DNA from: Nitrospirota bacterium
GTDB lineage: Bacteria > Nitrospirota > Thermodesulfovibrionia > Thermodesulfovibrionales > Magnetobacteriaceae
Direction of reading: 5' to 3'
Assembly (NCBI GenBank): GCA_015233895.1
Contig: JADFXG010000008.1
Location: forward strand, 62,001-126,000
DNA length: 64,000 bases
In this document: positions 9,019-17,502 of the stretch, piece after piece
Layout of the letters: each line of letters starts with the position of its first letter
Position numbering within the stretch: position 1 is the first letter of the stretch
Notes under the pieces: model-generated
What the model was told of the DNA's origin: nothing
Seen by the model: the letters and a program-made list of their open reading frames with translations, nothing else
Database searches by the model: none
Position numbers and translations under genes: made by a program

Positions 9019-9051
9019 AAAGTGAGGATTTGAGAAAATTGCAGCCAGACT

Positions 9052-9957
9052 ATGTTTAAGCAATACTTAATTATCTCAGCACTGATTCATTTGATTCTGA
9101 TTTTAATTTTTATGTTAGTTTATAAAAAGGAAAAGAAACCATGGGAGCCACCCAAAGAAGCTGTAGCCGCAAAGATAATAACAAAGGAGCCGGATGTCCC
9201 TGACATAAGCAAAAAAAAGGAGTCGGCAAGAGAAGGAGAGAAGGAGGGAAAGGGGCAAGAGCTGAAAAGCTCTCCTCAGGTCATGAAGAGCGCTCCCCGC
9301 AGGGAAACTCAGCTTAAAAAGCCACAAAGAGCTCAAGCTATTCCTCATCACGTTAAACCTCTCACTCAGGCACAGAGACGGCCTGTGGAGAGAGCTGAAA
9401 AAGTCCCCGGAGTCGCAGGAGAGACGCCTCAAAAACCCTCCACAGCAAAAACACAATCCGCACAGCCTGAAGCTCCTGAAGAGTCAAAGCCTGTAAAACC
9501 GTCTAAAGGGCAAAAACCGTCACCTCCCTCAATGTCAAACCTGTTTGATAAAGACATAATAGCCAAACACGCTCAGAGCGGTACTCAGGGTACAGGACAC
9601 ATATATGGCGCAGAAAGAGACACTGCCTTGTCTTTGGAAACTGAGGATATCAGATTTGAGGGATATATGAGAAAACTAAAGAAAATGATTGAAGCCTCAT
9701 GGGTATATCCCCCTGATGCTATTAAACGCAGGATAACCGGTGATTTGCAGATAAGTTTTACAATCAACAAAAACGGCACACTTGGCCAGGTCTATGTTAT
9801 GAGAACCTCAGGAGACCAGAGTCTCGATGAGGCAGCCATGCAGTCTGTCAGAGATGCAGCTCCGTTTTGGCCCCTTCCAGATGATTGGAAAAAGGATTCG
9901 TTTACCATAAAAGGACGATTCGTCTATCATATCTATGATATGGACAGAAACCGTTAG
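9052..9957 (+). CDS. tonB: TonB family energy-transducing protein
   Basis: This 301-residue protein has one N-terminal membrane segment (about residues 5-24), a long Lys/Pro/Glu-rich periplasmic spacer (about 30-165) and a C-terminal TonB domain. The last 100 residues contain MIEASWVYPPDAI, GDLQISFTINKNGTL and SLDEAAMQSVRDAAPFWPLP, the classical TonB fold. It would transmit proton-motive energy to outer-membrane receptors such as the one at 36226-38169. No exbB or exbD is beside it; they must lie outside the window. Confidence 0.88.
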   Translation: MFKQYLIISALIHLILILIFMLVYKKEKKPWEPPKEAVAAKIITKEPDVPDISKKKESAREGEKEGKGQELKSSPQVMKSAPRRETQLKKPQRAQAIPHHVKPLTQAQRRPVERAEKVPGVAGETPQKPSTAKTQSAQPEAPEESKPVKPSKGQKPSPPSMSNLFDKDIIAKHAQSGTQGTGHIYGAERDTALSLETEDIRFEGYMRKLKKMIEASWVYPPDAIKRRITGDLQISFTINKNGTLGQVYVMRTSGDQSLDEAAMQSVRDAAPFWPLPDDWKKDSFTIKGRFVYHIYDMDRNR

Positions 9958-10038
9958 GATATACACCGTTAATCTTCTGGCACCTGTTATGTTATACTGT
10001 GTGTAACGGTTGTTAAAAAAACAGTAGGAGGCCGGTCA

Positions 10039-10962
10039 ATGAAAAAGACAGCGTTTATATATGATGATATTTTTTTAAGACATGAGATGCCTGAGTTTCA
10101 TCCTGAGTCAAGTGAGCGGTTGGTGTCAATAGTGAATGCGCTAAAGAACTCTGATATATGGAACTCATTAGTTCACCTAAGCCCGGAGAAATCCTCAATA
10201 GGCGATATAGAAGCAATACACACGGACTCTTATATAACTCAACTTCAGCAGATAACCAGAGGGTACCTTGACCCAGATACTTTCATGTCGGAATACACCC
10301 TTGAGGCCGCTCTGTATGCGGCAGGCGCGATAATTACAGCGATAAGAAACTGTGCGGCAGGCAACATTGAGCGTGCCTTTTGTGCCGTAAGGCCTCCCGG
10401 CCATCATGCCGAGGACAGCAGGGCAATGGGATTTTGTATTTTTAATAATGTAGCAATAGGAGCGCGATTTGCCCAGAAACAGGGCTATAAAAAAGTGTTT
10501 ATTGTTGATTTTGACGTCCACCACGGTAACGGCACGCAGCACAGTTTCTATAACGATGACACAGTGTTTTACTTTAGCTCGCATCAGTATCCACATTACC
10601 CTGGCACAGGAGCTGCATCAGAAACCGGCTCGGGTAAAGGAAAGGGCTTTACCTATAATGTCCCTCTAAGTTATGGTGCAGGGGATAGGGAAATGAAAGA
10701 GGCCTATAATGTTACACTTCATAAGCTTGTTGAGTCATTTTCACCGGATATAATACTTGTCTCTTCTGGTTATGATATACATAAAAAAGATCCTCTGGCA
10801 GGTTTTGGCGTGACAGATGATGGTATCAGAGACATTGTAAGGGGTATTCTGAGCGCTAAGAATGACATCCCAGTCATATTTACCCTCGAAGGTGGATATA
10901 GCCTTGAGGCTCTTGCCTCATCAGTTACAATCACAATGCAGGAACTGTTAAGTTACGAATAA
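10039..10962 (+). CDS. Histone deacetylase-family (AcuC/acetylpolyamine amidohydrolase-like) protein
   Basis: This 307-residue arginase-fold Zn amidohydrolase has the HDAC core: RPPGHHAEDSRAMGFCIFNN (active-site His pair), IVDFDVHHGNGTQ (Zn ligands Asp and His), SSGYDIHKKDPLAGFGV (second Zn Asp), and LEGGYSLEAL near the C-terminus. Substrates in bacteria vary (acetyl-lysine, acetylpolyamines, acetoin-related regulation), so none is assigned. The ATG follows an AGGAGG box. The downstream glycosyltransferase begins 3 bases later, so the two share a message. Confidence 0.9.
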   Translation: MKKTAFIYDDIFLRHEMPEFHPESSERLVSIVNALKNSDIWNSLVHLSPEKSSIGDIEAIHTDSYITQLQQITRGYLDPDTFMSEYTLEAALYAAGAIITAIRNCAAGNIERAFCAVRPPGHHAEDSRAMGFCIFNNVAIGARFAQKQGYKKVFIVDFDVHHGNGTQHSFYNDDTVFYFSSHQYPHYPGTGAASETGSGKGKGFTYNVPLSYGAGDREMKEAYNVTLHKLVESFSPDIILVSSGYDIHKKDPLAGFGVTDDGIRDIVRGILSAKNDIPVIFTLEGGYSLEALASSVTITMQELLSYE

Positions 10963-10965
10963 GTC

Positions 10966-12501
10966 GTGAAATACGAAGGTGTGTTTTACCCTACAGCCAA
11001 AGCTTTATTAGTACTGGCTGTTGTATGGATTTCATTTAGAACCATTAATTTTTATACAACCATTGCTCTTGTTAATGACTCTGCGATTTTTGCAAACATT
11101 GCCTTTCACATGTTTAAAGGTAAGGTGTTGTATAAGGCGGCTTACGATCATAAACTTCCGCCGATTTTTTTTCTGAATCTCCTTGCGTTGAAACTTGCTG
11201 GCCCCTCCGTTAACAGCATATATGCCATGGAGAGGATATTTGCCATTGCTATGGCTATTACATTTTTTTCGATCCTCTTAAAATTTTTCCGTGGCAGCTT
11301 TCCAGTTGCTTTAATATTCACATTAGTTTTTTTGCGGCATTTTTACACACCATTGCTGTTTTCATCCGGTAACTACACAGAGGAATATGGCTCAGCGTTT
11401 TTACTTATAGGAATTCTGGCCTTGCTTTATTGTATTGACTCCGGTGGTTATAAACAAATTGCACTTTTAGCAGCCTCAGGATTCTTCATGTCCCTTGCTG
11501 CATTAACAAAAGAACCTTTCGTTTTTCTGGTTATACCATGGGTAATCTATCTGTTTTTAAAGTTGGATTTGGTCTTTAAGGTAAAAATGCGCTTAGGAAT
11601 CATTTTTATGTTGGCTTTGCTATTACCTGCACTGATAATTATAGTGTATTTTATGAGAGAGGGGCTCTTTCAGTACCTGTTAGAAGTGATTTCAAATAAT
11701 CTAGCGTATTCACACTACAACTCCTACGAAAAAACCGGTATAGAGAGCGCGCTCTCAGGCAGTGTCCGCAGTATGAATAAAAATATTTTATTTATAATAA
11801 CAACCGATGTGTTTTTTGTAGTCGGAGCAACAGGCGCTTTTTCAAAGAGATTCAACAGAGAATACAGCCATATACCTATGCTTTTATTAATCTGGTTTAT
11901 TATGGGCACTGTAAGTGTAAACCTTGCAAGTACACAATTTTCCCACTACTACCTTCAACTTATTGCACCATTTACCGCAGTTGCCGCTGCCGGAGCTGTT
12001 TTTTTAGCGGATGCCCTAAAACGTTATTTTAATTTTACCGCCCGTTTATCTTTCTTTGCCGTTATTGCAGCCTTTACTTTATCTCTCTTTATTTTTGACA
12101 GCGCTATGACTTATCAGTTTTACGAAAGAATCACTAAACCTTATGAAAAAAGACAAGAAGATGTCTGTTCATATTACATTAAAAATAACACTACGAGCAC
12201 TGACTATATATGGGTTCCATCCTACAATAAATATACATACATAGAAAGCGGACGGCTGAGTCCGACGTCATACATATATGTGTTAAATCATCTTTTTATA
12301 AATACCTTTAAGAGTAAAGGTACTGAAAAGGCAGAAAATCTCCTTAAAGAGCTAAGAGAAAATCCGCCTAAGTTCATAGTATCAGGTGACATTCAGTACC
12401 TTAATGAGCAAGTTCCAGCAGCGGTTACCCGCTGGATTTTTGATAACTACACATTAAAAATAACACTGCATAGATGTCTAATTTTACAGAAAAACTATTG
12501 A
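10966..12501 (+). CDS. Multi-pass membrane protein, glycosyltransferase family 39-like
   Basis: This 511-residue polytopic protein starts at GTG 10966, 3 bases after the HDAC gene. An early FANIAFHMFKGKVLYKAAYDHKLPP carries a loop with an acidic residue and the D-H-K-x-P motif seen in the first periplasmic loop of polyprenyl-phosphate-dependent (GT39/PMT/ArnT-like) glycosyltransferases. About 10-12 hydrophobic segments follow, then a soluble C-terminal tail of about 120 residues. Likely role: transfer of a sugar from a lipid carrier in the cytoplasmic membrane, acceptor unknown. Confidence 0.72.
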   Translation: MKYEGVFYPTAKALLVLAVVWISFRTINFYTTIALVNDSAIFANIAFHMFKGKVLYKAAYDHKLPPIFFLNLLALKLAGPSVNSIYAMERIFAIAMAITFFSILLKFFRGSFPVALIFTLVFLRHFYTPLLFSSGNYTEEYGSAFLLIGILALLYCIDSGGYKQIALLAASGFFMSLAALTKEPFVFLVIPWVIYLFLKLDLVFKVKMRLGIIFMLALLLPALIIIVYFMREGLFQYLLEVISNNLAYSHYNSYEKTGIESALSGSVRSMNKNILFIITTDVFFVVGATGAFSKRFNREYSHIPMLLLIWFIMGTVSVNLASTQFSHYYLQLIAPFTAVAAAGAVFLADALKRYFNFTARLSFFAVIAAFTLSLFIFDSAMTYQFYERITKPYEKRQEDVCSYYIKNNTTSTDYIWVPSYNKYTYIESGRLSPTSYIYVLNHLFINTFKSKGTEKAENLLKELRENPPKFIVSGDIQYLNEQVPAAVTRWIFDNYTLKITLHRCLILQKNY

Positions 12502-12609
12502 AGAATATATTTGTATATGCTGATTAATTCACCCCATCCAATGCGAGGTTTAACATTATAACGTTAACAACGGGGTCTCCAAAAATTCCAACCCCACGTC
12601 CCTCGACGC

Positions 12610-13440
12610 TTACACACTCTTTCCCAAAAACTCCTTCAATTCATCCACCGAGCCGACTTTTTTGATAATGTTTTTAAACTCATCCAATTTATCTACAGTA
12701 TTTATCGCCCTGACTATATTCATTATCTCAAGTCCTGATAACCCAAATTTAAGTTCAAGTCCTAATTCAATTCCTTCAAGTAACCCCTTACGCTCACCTT
12801 CAAGTAACCCCTCCTGATAAATATCACTCTCTCTCACATCAATCGTTATAGGCATTTTACTTACCTCCATTTTAACTTTAGGATACAATTTACGTAAATC
12901 AGAAAGAATAAGCAGCTTTCTGATATAATTTTCTCTTTCCTTAGGCGATAGCAGCGCAGTCAGTTTATCAAGAATACTTTTTATTGTAACATCCACATCA
13001 TTGGTGTTACAAAGTATCGCTAATACAATATCTTCGGGACTATCGCTGGCTATAAGCTGGCTGCAATCAATCTCCCGGATATCAACCACTTTGTAGGAGT
13101 ATTTTATATACTCGTTTTCCATATGATTTTGCATGTTCAGGGGAGCACTACCGACATAAAGCAATATCTGTATCGGTAATATCTTATGTTGGTTAAAGAT
13201 GAACCCTGAATATAGATAGAACCGTTGCAGCATATTATTTTCATTTCTGCCTTGCACCTCAGTATGTATCAGTTTTCCGTCAGATACCTCCATCACCAAA
13301 TCGGGCTCCCTTAATTGAATATCCGGGAACTGGACATCTATAAATTTACACGTGTCATACCCTGTAAGGATTTTAAGAAATACTTTTGGCATATCCTTTA
13401 AAATATCTTTCAATGTAACATCATACTTTTGGTGCATCAT
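12610..13440 (-). CDS. Rpn/YhgA-like PD-(D/E)XK family protein
   Basis: This protein of about 276 residues belongs to the recombination-promoting nuclease / putative transposase (PDDEXK) family. FIDVQFPDIQLREPDLVMEV followed by KLIHTEVQGR matches the D...ExQ active-site pattern of that family, with YSGFIFNQ and ILLYVG following. The C-terminus has the typical glutamate/glycine-rich repeats (EGLLEGERKGLLEGIELGLEL). The ORF extends to 13509, but GGAG just upstream of tandem ATGs at 13440 and 13437 places the start there. These genes are often mobile or multicopy. It stands alone between convergent and divergent neighbours. Confidence 0.8.
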   Translation of the reverse strand: MMHQKYDVTLKDILKDMPKVFLKILTGYDTCKFIDVQFPDIQLREPDLVMEVSDGKLIHTEVQGRNENNMLQRFYLYSGFIFNQHKILPIQILLYVGSAPLNMQNHMENEYIKYSYKVVDIREIDCSQLIASDSPEDIVLAILCNTNDVDVTIKSILDKLTALLSPKERENYIRKLLILSDLRKLYPKVKMEVSKMPITIDVRESDIYQEGLLEGERKGLLEGIELGLELKFGLSGLEIMNIVRAINTVDKLDEFKNIIKKVGSVDELKEFLGKSV

Positions 13441-13599
13441 GCCTCTCCAAAATATCAATGATAACATTATACTAACATAGCGGTTTGAGGAAAATACAAT
13501 TATCCACACTCCAACTATAATGAAAAATAACCATATTTTAAAGATAAGAATTATCGGAGTTGAATCTTAAAGACAAAATAAGTTATCATTTAAGACACA

Positions 13600-14622
13600 A
13601 TGCTAACAAGGTTTTCAACAACAGGAATAGGGAGTTTGCCTCATAACAACGCAACGGATGGGTGCTCTTTAGTATTAAACAGCTTTGATATACCGTTTTG
13701 GCCTCAGTTACCGCAGACCTCGTTTATGGAAACTATGGTTGCCCAGTATTCGGAGGGGCTGCCTTTTCTTGAAATTGACGCTGTTAAAGAACAATACATT
13801 ATAAAAAGAAAGTTGCAGGATGAATTAAATACTTTTTACGAAAAATACTCTGAAAACCCCTCTGTTGCCATCTCTGAGAATAATGCTGCCGGTTTTCACA
13901 AGATGATTGGATTATTAAAAACGAAAGAGCGGTTTAACACTTTGAAAGGGCATGTGACAGGCCCCCTTACTTTTACTCTGGGAATAAAAGACGAGGAGGG
14001 GAGGTTTCTGTTCTTTGACGAGGAGTTAAGAGAAATAGCCCTTATGTTGCTTGTTGGGAAAGTCAAGTGGCAGGTGGATATCTTAAAAGAGTTTGCGGAT
14101 AATGTGGTAATATTTATAGATGAGCCTATTTTTGCGGCAATAGGCAGCAGCGCATATCTCGGTGTTTCAACCGAGGAGGCAGGCAGGCTTATAACAGAAA
14201 TTGTAACCGGTGTTCAGTCGGCTGGTGCAATAGCCGGTATTCACACCTGCGGCAAGTGCGACTGGGATATTGTCTTTGACGCAAAGCCTGATATTGTTAA
14301 TTTTGACTCTTATGCCTTCTTTGACACTATTGCAATGTATCACGAAAGAATTAAGAAATATCTTTCCGATGGCGGCACTCTAGCGTGGGGCATGGTACCC
14401 ACTACAAACTTTATCAACTACGAGGATGAAAGCAGCATAATCAAGAAATTTGACGAGAGATTAAACTCTCTGTCTAAACATGTGGATAGAGACCTGGTGT
14501 TGTCACACCTGATGCTTACTCCCTCATGCGGCACCGGCGCTCTGACTGTCCCTGAAGCTGAAAAGGTTTTTAGGCTGCTTAAGGCATTAAAGGGGCATCT
14601 TGTTGAAACTTATGGAAACTAA
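13600..14622 (+). CDS. Core MetE-like (cobalamin-independent methionine synthase C-domain/UROD-fold) protein
   Basis: This 340-residue TIM-barrel protein matches only the catalytic C-terminal half of MetE, which is normally about 750 residues. It starts TTGIGSLPHNNA; zinc-site elements are GIHTCGKCDWDIV (His and Cys) and LTPSCGTGAL near residue 305 (the late Cys). VTGPLTFTLGI and IFIDEPIF also fit. Short or core MetE proteins in anaerobes have been reported to use a methylated corrinoid protein rather than methyl-folate, consistent with cobalamin genes in this window; that function is an inference. Its stop overlaps the tmk start by one base (TAATG). Confidence 0.75.
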   Translation: MLTRFSTTGIGSLPHNNATDGCSLVLNSFDIPFWPQLPQTSFMETMVAQYSEGLPFLEIDAVKEQYIIKRKLQDELNTFYEKYSENPSVAISENNAAGFHKMIGLLKTKERFNTLKGHVTGPLTFTLGIKDEEGRFLFFDEELREIALMLLVGKVKWQVDILKEFADNVVIFIDEPIFAAIGSSAYLGVSTEEAGRLITEIVTGVQSAGAIAGIHTCGKCDWDIVFDAKPDIVNFDSYAFFDTIAMYHERIKKYLSDGGTLAWGMVPTTNFINYEDESSIIKKFDERLNSLSKHVDRDLVLSHLMLTPSCGTGALTVPEAEKVFRLLKALKGHLVETYGN

Positions 14623-15251
14623 TGGCAGGCGTGTTTATATCATTTGAGGGCACTGACGGCTCCGGTAAATCAACGCAGGTTAAGTTGGTTGCTGAGGCTT
14701 TGAGGAAAGTAAGCGGTTTGGATGTTGTGGAAACGTTTGAGCCCGGAGGAACAGAAATCGGTATGAGAATAAGGGAAATCCTCCTTAATCCAAAAACCGT
14801 CAACATGTCGCCAATTACAGAGCTGATGCTCTTTTACGCAGCACGCGCTCAGCACGTGGCAGAGGTGATACAACCGGCTTTACGGCGCGGTGCTTACGTT
14901 ATTACGGATAGATTCATCGATTCCACCTTTGCCTACCAGTCCTATGGGCGCGGTATAAACCCGGAACTCATTAAGCAGCTTGATGCACTTATACTAAAGG
15001 GATTTAAACCCGACCTTACAATTGTTATAGACCTTGACGTTTCTATAGGGCTAAACAGAAAGAAGGCAGCATCAAAAGCGGACAGACTTGAAATGGAGGA
15101 GTTATTGTTTCATGAAAGAGTACGGGAGGGGTTTTTGGATTTATCCAAAGCTGAACCGCTTAGAGTTAAAGTCCTTGACGGTGCTTTGCCTGTTGAAACA
15201 CTCACCAAACGTATTGTTGAGACTATAAAGGAGAGGTGCAATTGCCTTTAG
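14622..15251 (+). CDS. tmk: Thymidylate kinase
   Basis: dTMP to dTDP kinase of 209 residues, normal length. The P-loop FEGTDGSGKSTQ, then ETFEPGGTEIGMRIRE (DR/EPGG-type loop), LLFYAARAQHVAEVI, VITDRFIDSTFAYQ and the late lid region with KAASKADRLE are standard Tmk motifs. It is coupled to the preceding MetE-like gene and is followed by holB, a common tmk-holB pairing in bacteria. A dispersed repeat is inserted between tmk and holB. Confidence 0.95.
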   Translation: MAGVFISFEGTDGSGKSTQVKLVAEALRKVSGLDVVETFEPGGTEIGMRIREILLNPKTVNMSPITELMLFYAARAQHVAEVIQPALRRGAYVITDRFIDSTFAYQSYGRGINPELIKQLDALILKGFKPDLTIVIDLDVSIGLNRKKAASKADRLEMEELLFHERVREGFLDLSKAEPLRVKVLDGALPVETLTKRIVETIKERCNCL

Positions 15252-15259
15252 GGTATTTT

Positions 15260-15381
15260 ATACCAAGTAGCAGTCTGAAGGATAACAAGGCGGCAAGGAG
15301 AAAGCGACGCAGGCGTACTTTTAGTACGTTGAGGAGCTTTTGACGATGCCAACGAAGTTAGTCGATAGAATGCCGCTTGGT
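15260..15381 (+). repeat. Dispersed ~122-bp repeat, copy A (overlaps holB start)
   Basis: This sequence runs from ATACCAAGTAGCAGTCTGAA to GATAGAATGCCGCTTGGT and aligns end to end, with scattered substitutions and single-base gaps, with the reverse complement of 44218-44341. The ends form a short inverted repeat (ACCAAG / CTTGGT), and an internal GTACTTTTAGTAC can form a hairpin. No open frame of its own. Its GAGGAG (15331-15336) and ATG (15346) serve as ribosome site and start for holB. It looks like a MITE- or REP-type non-autonomous element. Confidence 0.85.
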
Positions 15382-16356
15382 CTTATAGGACATGAAAGAG
15401 CAGCATATATGCTTACCTCTATGCTAAGAAGCGGAAAGGTGGCGTCATCCTTTCTCTTTTACGGTCCTGCCGGTACAGGAAAAACATTTGCAGCTTTTGC
15501 GTTTTTAAAATCAATGAATTGTAAAGTCAAAGGGCCTGTGGATTTCTGCGGCACCTGCTCCTCGTGTGTTAATGTGGATAAACGTGTTCATCCTGACTTA
15601 AAAGTAACAGCCTTTGATGAAAGTATTATAAAGATTGAGGAAATAAGGGAAATAGAGAACTTCTTAGCTACAACCTCCATGCAATGGGCTCAGAAGTGCC
15701 TTATAGTGGAAAATGCCGATATGATGAATGAGGCATCGGCTAACGCTTTTCTAAAGACCCTTGAGGAACCGCCGGCAGGGTGCGTTATAGTGCTCATAAC
15801 CTCAAAAGAGGAGGCACTGCCTGACACCATACGCTCAAGATGTCTGAAAATCCCCTTTTGTCCGCTAAACCCATCTGATATGCTAAAGGTTGCATCTGAG
15901 GCAGGTGAGCACCCTGATGAAATCCAGCTCAGACTCTCTCAGGGAGACATCGGGAAAGCCCTTGATGCCGGCATAGTGCCAAAAAGAAACAACGACTATT
16001 TGATTTTTTCTAAGATGTTTACCGGTGCCCAAAAACCAATTTCAAAACATGAAACGCTTAAGACCAGAGACGACATGCTTAAGTGGTTACAGTCTGCACT
16101 GGTTTTTCTCAGAGACATTTCCATTCTGAAATGCGATGTGAACTCCCCATACGTGGTTAACTCTGATATGAGAGAACAACTTGTTAAACTCACTGCCCAG
16201 GTAGATATAGGCAGTGTGCTGGACACTTTTCAAAGGCTTCTTGAGTTGTCTAATTACTTTGTACTGAATCTTAATGTTGGTGTTACCTTTAACTATGTCT
16301 ATTCGGTTTTAGGTGCTTTATCAAAACAAAGCCAGGTTTATAAGGAGTTGATATAA
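15346..16356 (+). CDS. holB: DNA polymerase III delta' subunit (clamp loader)
   Basis: This clamp-loader AAA+ protein has about 336 residues. The P-loop YGPAGTGKT is intact; a zinc-ribbon CGTCSSC with a further upstream Cys follows, then FLKTLEEPPAGCVIVLIT and TIRSRCLKIPF (sensor and SRC arginine-finger motif). The length and partner tmk favour delta' over DnaX. The start is unusual: GAGGAG at 15331 and ATG at 15346 lie inside the dispersed repeat, so the first eight residues are repeat-derived. The conserved HolB beginning, MPLGLIGHERAAYML, starts at a second ATG at 15370, also within the repeat end; that may be the ancestral start but lacks a good ribosome site. A TTG at 15340 is less likely. 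Confidence 0.88.
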   Translation: MPTKLVDRMPLGLIGHERAAYMLTSMLRSGKVASSFLFYGPAGTGKTFAAFAFLKSMNCKVKGPVDFCGTCSSCVNVDKRVHPDLKVTAFDESIIKIEEIREIENFLATTSMQWAQKCLIVENADMMNEASANAFLKTLEEPPAGCVIVLITSKEEALPDTIRSRCLKIPFCPLNPSDMLKVASEAGEHPDEIQLRLSQGDIGKALDAGIVPKRNNDYLIFSKMFTGAQKPISKHETLKTRDDMLKWLQSALVFLRDISILKCDVNSPYVVNSDMREQLVKLTAQVDIGSVLDTFQRLLELSNYFVLNLNVGVTFNYVYSVLGALSKQSQVYKELI

Positions 16357-16357
16357 A

Positions 16358-17479
16358 ATGCCTGATGTGATAGGAATACGTTTTAAGAAATGTGGAAAGA
16401 TTTATGACTACGAAGTGGATGCAATGCCAGTGTCAATAGGTGACCTGGTCGTAGTGGAGTCAAACTTCGGTCTAGCAATAGGAAGTGTGGTGACAGAGAC
16501 AAAGAGTGTGGAAAATCCTCAAAAGGAACTTAAAAAAGTGCTAAGAAGCGCTACTGAGGAGGATTTAAGGGCAAAAGCCGACAATGACAGCATAGAGAAA
16601 GAGGCAAGAGAGTATTGCCAGCAACGAATTATTGCGCGTGAGCTTCCAATGAAACTTGTGCTTACGGAGTCAACTTTGGACAGAAAGCGGATAGTGTTTT
16701 ATTTCACAGCAGATGGGCGAATTGATTTCAGAGAGCTGGTAAAAGACCTTGCCTCACGCTTTAGAACCCGGATAGAGATGCGCCAGATTGGGGTCAGGGA
16801 TGAGACAAAAGTGATAGGAGGTCTTGGCATATGCGGCCGTGAGGTTTGCTGTAACTGTTTTCTTTCCAGTTTTGCCCCTATTTCCATACGGATGGCTAAG
16901 AGTCAGGATTTGGTGCTAAACCCTGGAAAGCTCTCCGGTCTATGTGGACGGTTGATGTGTTGTTTGGGTTTTGAGGTTGATAGCGGGGCAGAACCAACCG
17001 GAGACGTAATCGAGCTTCGGGATGATGGCACAACAGGAATAACAGCAGTGATTGACGGGAAAAGTCTTTCTACAGAGACCATCGAAGACGCCTCGATACT
17101 TGCCTTTTTAGAAAAAAAAATAAAAACAGAAAAACCGCCGCATAAATATAATAAAGGCAACCAGCAGGAGGTTGATGCACAGCAGCAGGCGCCAGAACAA
17201 ACATCACCCTCCAACAAAGAAGCGGCACAGCCTGCTATGGAACAAAAACCTGCTGCAGGCAGAGATCAGGAACAAAAGCGCTTTGACCCTAACAAAAGAA
17301 GATTTCATAAAAAGGTTCCATACTCAAAACCTGTAGGCACAGACACCGCAGAGACAGCCTCTTCACAAGAAGGGGCAGCAGTAACTCCAGCTCAGAGCAA
17401 CGGACAGCAGGATAATGCGGAGAGAAAAAAGAAATTTCACTTTAAAAAACACAAGAAAATACCGCCAAAACCTGAATGA
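16358..17479 (+). CDS. PSP1 domain protein (RicT/YaaT-like)
   Basis: This 373-residue protein has an N-terminal PSP1 domain and a low-complexity tail. GICGREVCCNCFLSSFAPISI and LCGRLMCCLGFE give the cysteine-rich signature of RicT/YaaT, in which the cysteines help bind Fe-S clusters in the RicAFT complex that modulates RNase Y activity in Bacillus. That function is not established outside Firmicutes. After about residue 270 the sequence is Gln/Lys/Pro-rich and ends in a basic run (KKKFHFKKHKKIPPK), possibly RNA-binding. It begins 1 base after holB, a common holB-psp1-metG order. Confidence 0.9.
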   Translation: MPDVIGIRFKKCGKIYDYEVDAMPVSIGDLVVVESNFGLAIGSVVTETKSVENPQKELKKVLRSATEEDLRAKADNDSIEKEAREYCQQRIIARELPMKLVLTESTLDRKRIVFYFTADGRIDFRELVKDLASRFRTRIEMRQIGVRDETKVIGGLGICGREVCCNCFLSSFAPISIRMAKSQDLVLNPGKLSGLCGRLMCCLGFEVDSGAEPTGDVIELRDDGTTGITAVIDGKSLSTETIEDASILAFLEKKIKTEKPPHKYNKGNQQEVDAQQQAPEQTSPSNKEAAQPAMEQKPAAGRDQEQKRFDPNKRRFHKKVPYSKPVGTDTAETASSQEGAAVTPAQSNGQQDNAERKKKFHFKKHKKIPPKPE

Positions 17480-17502
17480 TTATAAATTGGAGATAAACTC
17501 TT

